Positions 33,294 through 38,501 of a DNA stretch of 38,501 nucleotides are shown piece after piece; position 1 is the first letter of the stretch, and the number at the start of each line of letters is the position of its first letter. The DNA is from an uncultured Lentisphaeria bacterium (GTDB lineage Bacteria; Verrucomicrobiota; Lentisphaeria; Victivallales; Victivallaceae). The stretch is taken from assembly GCA_903863035.1 (NCBI GenBank), contig CAIPAT010000085.1, forward strand, positions 1 to 38,501, given 5' to 3'. The notes beneath the pieces were generated by a model that was not told where the DNA came from, did no database searches, and saw nothing but the letters and a program-made list of their open reading frames with translations. The position numbers and the translations under genes are program-made.

Positions 33294-33325
33294 AAAGTTC
33301 AAACGGTTTTAGCCGTTTGAACTTT
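33294..33325 (-). terminator. Perfect rho-independent terminator after the LysM gene
   Basis: Stem AAAGTTCAAACGG (33294-33306) and CCGTTTGAACTTT (33313-33325), 13 perfect pairs with a 6-nt loop. On the minus strand it is followed by TTTTTC, giving the U-run. It lies 20 bp after the LysM stop and 17 bp before the ispD start. Confidence 0.9.
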
Positions 33326-33344
33326 CTTTATTGTCAGTTAAAAA

Positions 33345-34460
33345 TTACTCAGCGCTGGGGATAATAATGATTTTACCAGCTTTCAAGATGCCATCCTTCG
33401 GGATATCTGTATTGAGCTTTTTAATGTCATCAACTTTGATTCCGTACTGCTGGGCGAATTTACCAATTTCAATATCCTTTGAAACTTCAACGGTGTCAGT
33501 CTTGCCGATCGGAGCAACTGGTGCAGGAGCAACGGTTGCGGCACCACCAGTGGCAGCTTTCGCTTCAGTCGGTGCAGTAGTTGAATCTACCGGCTTCGCG
33601 GTCGGGTCTACCGGTTTGGCAGTCGGATCGGATACGTTCTTCAGGATATCATCAGTAGCAACATCAGCTTTTTTGGTGTCAGCAGTTGCTTCAGTCGCAG
33701 CAGCGTCAGCTTTCTTGGCAGCACCTGGCACAACCAGCTTCTGTCCAACTTTGAGATTAGCCTTAGTGGAAAGATTATTGGCTTTAGCCAAATCAGTGGC
33801 CTTGACTTTCAACTTCTTGGCAACAGTCCAAATATTATCACCCTGCTTTACAGTATAGCTGCTGTCAGCGGCAGTTGCGGTTGCGGCGTCTTTAGAAGTT
33901 TCAACTTTGGTATCGTCTTTCTTTGCATCTTTACCGGCTTTGGCCTCTTTCTTAGGCTCGGTAGCTTTTTTCTTATGAACCGGCTTCTTGTGTTCTTCGG
34001 AAGTGGATGACGCAACAGCAGAACCGCCAGGAATAGTCAGAGTCTGTCCGATTTTCAGCGGTTTCTGGGTCGTCATATTATTAGCGGCTGCGAGAGCGCT
34101 TACACTTACGCCGGCTTTCCTGGCAATTTTGCCAAGAGTATCTCCGGACTGTATAGTATAAGAACCGCCAGTAATAGCTTTACCGGCAGTGGCAGCCTTA
34201 ACAGGTGCAACAGTTTTTTCAGCAGCGAAATCCGGCAACGGCGCTTCTTTCTTGACAGCTTCCGTTTTTACTTCCGGCTTCACTTCCGGTTTGGTTTCTG
34301 TAGCGGCAGCGGCAGGTGCGGCTCCTCCTTCTACTGGAATGTATCTGCGTTCCGCAAAAACTTCCGGACCTTTACAACCGCCAGTGATAGCGAACCCTGC
34401 AATCAACAGCAGATGCAATGCTGCAACTCCGACTAGAATCAAAAAGACCTTGACTTTCAC
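33345..34460 (-). CDS. Envelope LysM-repeat protein
   Basis: 371 residues. Starts with GTG at 34460, preceded by a strong GAGGAGG 6 bases away. The N-terminal hydrophobic segment (about 4-27) is a signal anchor or an imperfect lipoprotein signal ending at C29 (T-G-G-C). Two clear LysM domains follow: residues 101-145 (Y-T-I-Q-S-G-D-T-L-G-K-I-A) and 202-246 (Y-T-V-K-Q-G-D-N-I-W-T-V-A), and a degenerate third at about 322-369 (D-T-V-E-V-S-K-D-I-E-I-G-K-F-A). They are separated by Ala/Lys/Thr/Pro-rich linkers. LysM binds N-acetylglucosamine in peptidoglycan, so the protein probably bridges membrane and cell wall. No catalytic domain is present. Located after rho and the FtsB-like gene. Confidence 0.93.
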   Translation of the reverse strand: MKVKVFLILVGVAALHLLLIAGFAITGGCKGPEVFAERRYIPVEGGAAPAAAATETKPEVKPEVKTEAVKKEAPLPDFAAEKTVAPVKAATAGKAITGGSYTIQSGDTLGKIARKAGVSVSALAAANNMTTQKPLKIGQTLTIPGGSAVASSTSEEHKKPVHKKKATEPKKEAKAGKDAKKDDTKVETSKDAATATAADSSYTVKQGDNIWTVAKKLKVKATDLAKANNLSTKANLKVGQKLVVPGAAKKADAAATEATADTKKADVATDDILKNVSDPTAKPVDPTAKPVDSTTAPTEAKAATGGAATVAPAPVAPIGKTDTVEVSKDIEIGKFAQQYGIKVDDIKKLNTDIPKDGILKAGKIIIIPSAE

Positions 34461-34632
34461 TTAAAGCCTCCTCGCTTTTTTTATGGCTTAAATTTGCCTT
34501 AATAATTTTTAAATAACCGAATGATTCAATATAAGAACTTTTATCTTAAATTCAAAATGTAAACTAAATTAAATTGAAAAATCTTGCATTTTTTTTTGAT
34601 TTTTATTAAAAATCATTAAAAAATACCGTTTT

Positions 34633-34941
34633 TTACTTATTTTCCGGCTTAGGCTGCTCTTTGTAACGCATCACAGACTCACCTTCCTGACATAGCCCGA
34701 ATTTCTCTCTGGCGACCTTTTCTACTATCGCCGGCTTATGTTCAAGTCCGTAGACCTCCTTGTTCAGCTTTACGCATTCCGCAGTTTTCAGCGCGGCCTG
34801 TTCTCTGAGTTCAGCAACATTACTCTTACGTTTCTGATACTTGCGGTAAACCGGCCATATTAAAATGGCGGAGGATACTATCAGCATCAGAACAATCAAG
34901 TAGAAAAAGTAAATGATTATTTTCTTTTTTCCATCATCCAT
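34633..34941 (-). CDS. FtsB/DivIC-type septum formation protein
   Basis: 102 residues. Short cytoplasmic N-terminus, one membrane helix (about 8-29), then a coiled coil (about 35-68) with E-L-R-E-Q and Q-A-A-L-K-T-A-E, and the DivIC-family tail V-E-K-V-A-R-E-K-F-G-L-C-Q-E-G-E-S-V. This is the usual size and order for FtsB/DivIC, which link FtsL and FtsQ in the divisome. Placed between rho and the LysM gene; the 101-bp gap to rho leaves room for a promoter. Confidence 0.88.
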   Translation of the reverse strand: MDDGKKKIIIYFFYLIVLMLIVSSAILIWPVYRKYQKRKSNVAELREQAALKTAECVKLNKEVYGLEHKPAIVEKVAREKFGLCQEGESVMRYKEQPKPENK

Positions 34942-35042
34942 TTGAGCGCGTCCTTAAACTCAGTTATTGCGGCGGCGTCCGGGATATCCGCAACCGTCCG
35001 CTAATTTTTCAAACAATATCATAACGTTAAAAGTATCGGTTG

Positions 35043-36821
35043 TCAAACCTGCAAAGTCATAAGAAATTCAATATTCGTTGGTATTTTCTTGAGTTTGCCG
35101 ATTAACAACTCCATGGCTTCAGCCGGCGGAACTCCGTTCATTGCTTTGCGCAATGTCCAGACACGCTGCAGTTCATCGGGATGCAGCAGCAGCTCTTCAC
35201 GGCGTGTTCCGCTCATTTCAACGTTGATTGCTGGATATATTCTCCGGTCGGAGAGACGCCGATCAAGATGCAATTCCATATTACCGGTACCTTTGAATTC
35301 TTCAAAGATTACGTCATCCATCCGGCTGCCGGTCTCAATCAGTGCGGTCGCGATAATAGTGAGACTGCCGTGATTTTCGATATTTCTGGCGGCGCCAAAG
35401 AAACGTTTTGGTTTGTGCAGAGCATTGGCGTCCACACCGCCGGAAAGAATTTTCCCGCTGTGCGGCTGGAGCGTATTGTACGCACGAGCCAGACGAGTGA
35501 TACTGTCCAGCAGAATCACTACATCATTCTTATATTCGACCAGGCGCTTGGCTTTTTCAATAACCATTTCCGCAACCTGCACATGCCGTTCCGGCGGCTC
35601 ATCGAAAGTAGAGCTGATGACTTCGGCGTTGACGCAGCGCTGCATATCGGTTACTTCTTCCGGGCGCTCGTCAATCAGTAGAATAATCAGCGTAACGTCC
35701 GGATTGTTCTTCCGGATGCTGTTCGCCATCTTCTGAAGCAGTACGGTTTTACCGGTTCTAGGCGGAGCTACGATCAGGCCGCGCTGCCCCTTGCCGATAG
35801 GGGAAACCAGGTCAACTACCCGGGTGCAAAGCTCTTTCGGATCCACTTCCAGTACCAGCCGCAGTGTCGGAAAATACGGGGTCAAGCTGTTGAATGGAAT
35901 AATTTCTTTCTTACGGTCTGGAGAATCGTGGTTGATATTCTCCACTTTGAGCATGGCGAAGAAACGTTCCTTTTCGCGGGGCGGACGAATCTGACCGCCG
36001 ACAAAATCCCCGGTTTTCAGAGCGAAACGTTTGATCTGCGACGGACTCAGGTAAATATCTTCGGAGCACGGCAAATAACTATAGCCGGGAGACCGCAGGA
36101 AGCCGAAACCGTCAGGCAATACTTCCAGATAACCGCTGCCGTACATCTGGCCGCTTTTCTCAGCATTGGCCTTCAGGATTTCAAAAATCAAGGTTGATTT
36201 CTCGAGGGCGCCGATACCTTCAACTCCAAGCTCAGTTCCCATCTGTGCAAGCTCAAGCATAGACTTGCCCTGTAGCTCGTTGATATTCAGACTGGAAGTA
36301 ACCCGGTCGCGCTGTTGATCGTCCTGTTGTTTTTTGCCATTATTGCCATTATTGCCGCTGTTGACGTTGCCGCCATTGCTGTGCTTTTTACTATCCTGCT
36401 GCTGATTCGGCAAACCATGTTTTTCCGGTGCGGCTCTTTCAGGAGAAGGCTTTTCCGGTACGACGACCGGCGGCGCTTCTGCTTCCAATTCCTGCACGGG
36501 CTCTTCCTGAACGGCGGGAATTACTGGTTCAATATCGGAGGCGTCATCACCGATCAGACGCGCAATTTCTTCAGACGCTTCAACCGGTGACGGATGATAT
36601 TGCGGCTCGGCATGAATTGAATAATTTGTTGTATCCGGAGTTCCTGCAGCCGGCGTAACACGGGTAGAGCCATGAGCGATATCCATGTATTTTTCCGGTG
36701 TTGATTCCGCGCTGGATGAGCTTTTCAAGTCAGATACATTTTCTGTCTTTTTCGGGGGACGCCCGCGTCTCTTCGGACGGGACTCATCGGTTTCGTTTGT
36801 GATTTTATCTTTGTCTTCCAT
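35043..36821 (-). CDS. rho: Transcription termination factor Rho with extended N-terminus
   Basis: 592 residues against 419 in E. coli. Residues 1-175 form an extension: an AT-hook-like basic patch [11 protein letters not shown] (15-25), a Pro/Glu-rich acidic part and an Asn/Gly/Gln-rich stretch (about 141-172). Rho N-terminal helix bundle 178-220, cold-shock-like RNA-binding domain 222-300 ([17 protein letters not shown]), Walker A A-P-P-R-T-G-K-T (352-359), Walker [15 protein letters not shown], and R-loop G-G-V-D-A-N-A-L. It is an RNA-dependent helicase that ends transcription. Similar extensions exist in Actinobacteria, Bacteroidota and PVC Rho proteins and may drive RNA binding or condensation; that is inference here. 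The gene overlaps coaE by 17 bp, with AAGGGA inside coaE. Confidence 0.97.
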   Translation of the reverse strand: MEDKDKITNETDESRPKRRGRPPKKTENVSDLKSSSSAESTPEKYMDIAHGSTRVTPAAGTPDTTNYSIHAEPQYHPSPVEASEEIARLIGDDASDIEPVIPAVQEEPVQELEAEAPPVVVPEKPSPERAAPEKHGLPNQQQDSKKHSNGGNVNSGNNGNNGKKQQDDQQRDRVTSSLNINELQGKSMLELAQMGTELGVEGIGALEKSTLIFEILKANAEKSGQMYGSGYLEVLPDGFGFLRSPGYSYLPCSEDIYLSPSQIKRFALKTGDFVGGQIRPPREKERFFAMLKVENINHDSPDRKKEIIPFNSLTPYFPTLRLVLEVDPKELCTRVVDLVSPIGKGQRGLIVAPPRTGKTVLLQKMANSIRKNNPDVTLIILLIDERPEEVTDMQRCVNAEVISSTFDEPPERHVQVAEMVIEKAKRLVEYKNDVVILLDSITRLARAYNTLQPHSGKILSGGVDANALHKPKRFFGAARNIENHGSLTIIATALIETGSRMDDVIFEEFKGTGNMELHLDRRLSDRRIYPAINVEMSGTRREELLLHPDELQRVWTLRKAMNGVPPAEAMELLIGKLKKIPTNIEFLMTLQV

Positions 36822-37404
36822 GTTCTTCCCTTATTTGATGGTTAAGAATTGTACATTGTTCGTTTAGTAATTCGATACGGCCTTCATTAAACAGTCCGTA
36901 ATCTGCTTTTTCCAGCTTAACATCTGCAGAGAGCTGATTATTCATTCGCAACCGGATATCCTTCTCATCCAATCCGCGCTCTTTCAGGCGCTTATGCTGG
37001 CTGGCGGCAGATGTCCAAACGCAGACTACTGCATCAAAACGATCTTCCATTCCTGCCTCATAGAGCAGTGGCACTTCAAAAAGCACAAATTCATTATTGA
37101 CGCCGGAAATCAAGTGTCCAGCTTTCTCCATAATAATCGGATGCAGAACCGAATTGAGCCAGTTCAACTCTTTTTTATCATTGAAAACAATAGCGGAGAT
37201 TTTCTTTTTGTCGGCAGTGCCGCCATCGTTGATAATACCAGCGCCCCAGCGCTCCGCAATCGCGGCACTGAATTCCAAATCTCCGGAGTTATAAATATCG
37301 TGACATATCTTGTCTGCGCTGAGGGTAAACCATTCCATCCGGGAAAATATTTCCAGAACAGTGCTTTTTCCGCAGCCTATACTTCCGGTCAGAGCCGCTA
37401 TCAT
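36805..37404 (-). CDS. coaE: Dephospho-CoA kinase
   Basis: 199 residues. Phosphorylates dephospho-CoA with ATP to CoA, final step of CoA synthesis, cytoplasm. Signatures: P-loop G-S-I-G-C-G-K-S-T (7-15), the D-x-x-C/V-H-x-I motif (A-D-K-I-C-H-D-I, near 29-36), and E-V-P-L-L-Y-E-A-G at about 107-115, R-x-x-x-Q motif region around the C-terminal lid (R-M-N-N-Q-L). Preceded by GGAGAG before ATG 37404. First gene of the coaE-rho-ftsB-LysM strand; coaE and rho overlap, so they are co-translated. Divergent from the NUDIX gene with 381 bp between. Confidence 0.95.
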   Translation of the reverse strand: MIAALTGSIGCGKSTVLEIFSRMEWFTLSADKICHDIYNSGDLEFSAAIAERWGAGIINDGGTADKKKISAIVFNDKKELNWLNSVLHPIIMEKAGHLISGVNNEFVLFEVPLLYEAGMEDRFDAVVCVWTSAASQHKRLKERGLDEKDIRLRMNNQLSADVKLEKADYGLFNEGRIELLNEQCTILNHQIREEHGRQR

Positions 37405-37785
37405 CAGAAAATCTCTCCCAATTATATTCTTTTGCCGTGATGCTTCAAATTGAAAAAAAAATCCTGAAAGTTACACCTGGAATAAATCATGCCGCCTGTT
37501 TTGAAACAGAAAACGGAAAAATTGTTCTGATTATTTTATCTCAGCCCATCCATAAAGCTGGAATAAGATAAACTGAATCTTGTCTTGTGAAATTAAATCA
37601 GGTCAAAATCTTAAATTTGATAAGCTTCAACGACTGCTTAACATTATACCATATAAGCATATGGATTGCAAATGTGAAAAATAAAAAAATGTAAAAAAAA
37701 AGTTCCGGCAGTTTCCTCTCTGGTTGCCCGTGTTATATTTCGCATTATACCTTTGATACTGGTTGCTAAAAATGGAGCATCGCCG
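37405..37785. other. Divergent intergenic region between coaE and NUDIX gene
   Basis: 381 AT-rich bases without a gene. It contains the inverted repeat CCATAT-AAGC-ATATGG at 37649-37664, which could be an operator, and a weak promoter candidate (TTGCCC 37724-37729, TATACC 37746-37751, 16-base spacer) for the NUDIX gene. No tRNA or other RNA was recognised. Confidence 0.35.
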
Positions 37786-38364
37786 ATGAATGATATATCA
37801 CAGATCGTGGGCAAGGAGAATCTGTTCGCTGCCCAATGGCTGCGACTTGACCTGCTGCACTACGTCGACCACCACGGTCATGAGCGAAAATGGGAAGCTG
37901 CGCAGCGAATCAATAGCAATGGAGCGGTACTGATAATTGCGGAATTGCGCGCCGCCGGCGAAATCGTCCTGATCCGTCAATACCGCCCGCCCGCGGACAA
38001 ATATGTGATCGAATTTCCAGCCGGATTAATTGATGACAACGAAGCCCCGCCGGAAACCGCTGTGCGCGAACTGCTGGAGGAAACCGGTTATCACGGGACT
38101 GTCACAAATGTCTCACTGCCGGGGTTCAATTCCCCCGGCATGACCGGCGAAATAATCTACACGGTTTCCATGGAAATTGATGACTCCGACTACCGCAACC
38201 GCGAACCGGTTTCCAGACAAGAGGAATCCGAAGACATCGAGACCTTTCTTGTCCGTAAAGCCGAGCTGGAAAGTTTTCTCATCAACGCCGCCGCGAAAAA
38301 CTGGGGGATTGACTCCAAAGTAATTACCTACGCCATGGGATTCATTCAAAAAGTTACTGTTTAG
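37786..38364 (+). CDS. NUDIX hydrolase, ADP-ribose pyrophosphatase-like
   Basis: 192 residues from the ATG at 37786, which has GGAG 8 bases upstream; an alternative TTG at 37753 is less likely. The Nudix box is complete: G-L-I-D-D-N-E then seven residues and R-E-L-L-E-E-T-G-Y, fitting GX5EX7REUXEEXGU. Preceding R-Q-Y-R-P-P and E-F-P-A-G are typical of ADP-ribose pyrophosphatases (NudF-like), as is the S-P-G-M-T-x-E after the box. It probably hydrolyses ADP-ribose or related nucleoside diphosphate sugars to AMP and sugar phosphate. Substrate not determinable. Followed directly by the structured element at 38369-38485. Confidence 0.92.
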   Translation: MNDISQIVGKENLFAAQWLRLDLLHYVDHHGHERKWEAAQRINSNGAVLIIAELRAAGEIVLIRQYRPPADKYVIEFPAGLIDDNEAPPETAVRELLEETGYHGTVTNVSLPGFNSPGMTGEIIYTVSMEIDDSDYRNREPVSRQEESEDIETFLVRKAELESFLINAAAKNWGIDSKVITYAMGFIQKVTV

Positions 38365-38368
38365 GAGC

Positions 38369-38485
38369 TGTCAAGAAATAAACTTGACAAGTCTCGCGAA
38401 ATATCCCGAAGAGATTTTGGGAATTGCCGGTAAGGCGCATACCTGAAGGTATGTAACGAACCGGCAAACACAAAGGCATTCGGGA
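38369..38485. repeat. Nested inverted-repeat element at window end
   Basis: Immediately after the NUDIX stop: hairpin TGTCAAG-AAATAAA-CTTGACA (38369-38389), then a nested structure: outer arm TCCCGAA (38404-38410) with TTCGGGA (38479-38485), middle TTGCCGGT (38424-38431) with ACCGGCAA (38460-38467), inner CATACC-TGAA-GGTATG (38438-38453), with symmetric 6-nt internal loops. All three stems are perfect. It looks like a dispersed structured repeat, IS end or RNA. The first hairpin has no T-run on the plus strand, so it is a poor terminator. No family was recognised. Confidence 0.6.
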
Positions 38486-38501
38486 GAAGCGCGAAGATGT
38501 A

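Noticed and set aside
34942..35042. Short 26-codon frame upstream of the FtsB-like gene ending M-M-E-K-R-K
   Set aside because: No start codon, overlaps the ftsB start in another frame; likely chance.

Overview
The gene content points to a Gram-negative bacterium of the PVC group, most likely Lentisphaerota (Victivallales-like). The reasons are an F-[ST]-L-[IV]-E prepilin leader, DUF2851 and DUF4159 proteins, a long MoxR/DUF58/VWA/DUF4175-type operon, a Rho factor with a long low-complexity N-terminus, and an Mla-type lipid transporter. This assignment is an inference from gene content; no rRNA or marker phylogeny could be run.

Layout. (1) 1-2040: the C-terminal tail of an IS5/IS4-type transposase, a probably truncated pseudopilin gene on the minus strand, then a gene-free mosaic of short repeats built around the 11-mer TGTCCAAAATG. 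(2) 2041-9779: DUF2851 protein (-), HtrA/Deg protease (+), a small exported helical protein (-), dxs (-), then a lipoprotein - MlaE - MlaD operon (+) that lacks its ATPase. (3) 10053-17445: a two-module NRPS (A-T-C-formyltransferase-half C-A-T-TE) whose first A domain is split by a 115 bp insert carrying a large imperfect palindrome. A decayed copy of the thioesterase 3' end lies just downstream. (4) 17900-32553: an apparently single transcription unit of eight genes, largely translationally coupled: PA14-like/TPR protein, DUF4159, MoxR ATPase, DUF58, BatA-like VWA, a second VWA membrane protein, an exported protein of unknown function, a DUF4175-like giant membrane protein and a small exported CBM-like protein (nine genes counting the last). 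(5) 32579-37404, minus strand: coaE - rho - ftsB/divIC-like - LysM protein - perfect terminator - ispD. (6) 37786-38501: a NUDIX hydrolase followed by a nested inverted-repeat element running to the window edge.

How they fit together. dxs and ispD are two enzymes of the MEP isoprenoid pathway but are not linked here. The Mla genes, HtrA, LysM and FtsB-like proteins are envelope maintenance functions. The MoxR operon looks like an envelope-located, metal/VWA-dependent assembly or quality-control machine with the AAA+ ATPase in the cytoplasm and VWA, TPR, PA14-like and CBM-like parts outside; its substrate is unknown. The NRPS locus is the most distinctive biosynthetic feature: it combines an internal formyltransferase with a thioesterase whose nucleophile is cysteine, and it appears to have been recently inactivated or split.

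No tRNA, rRNA, CRISPR array or prophage was recognised.
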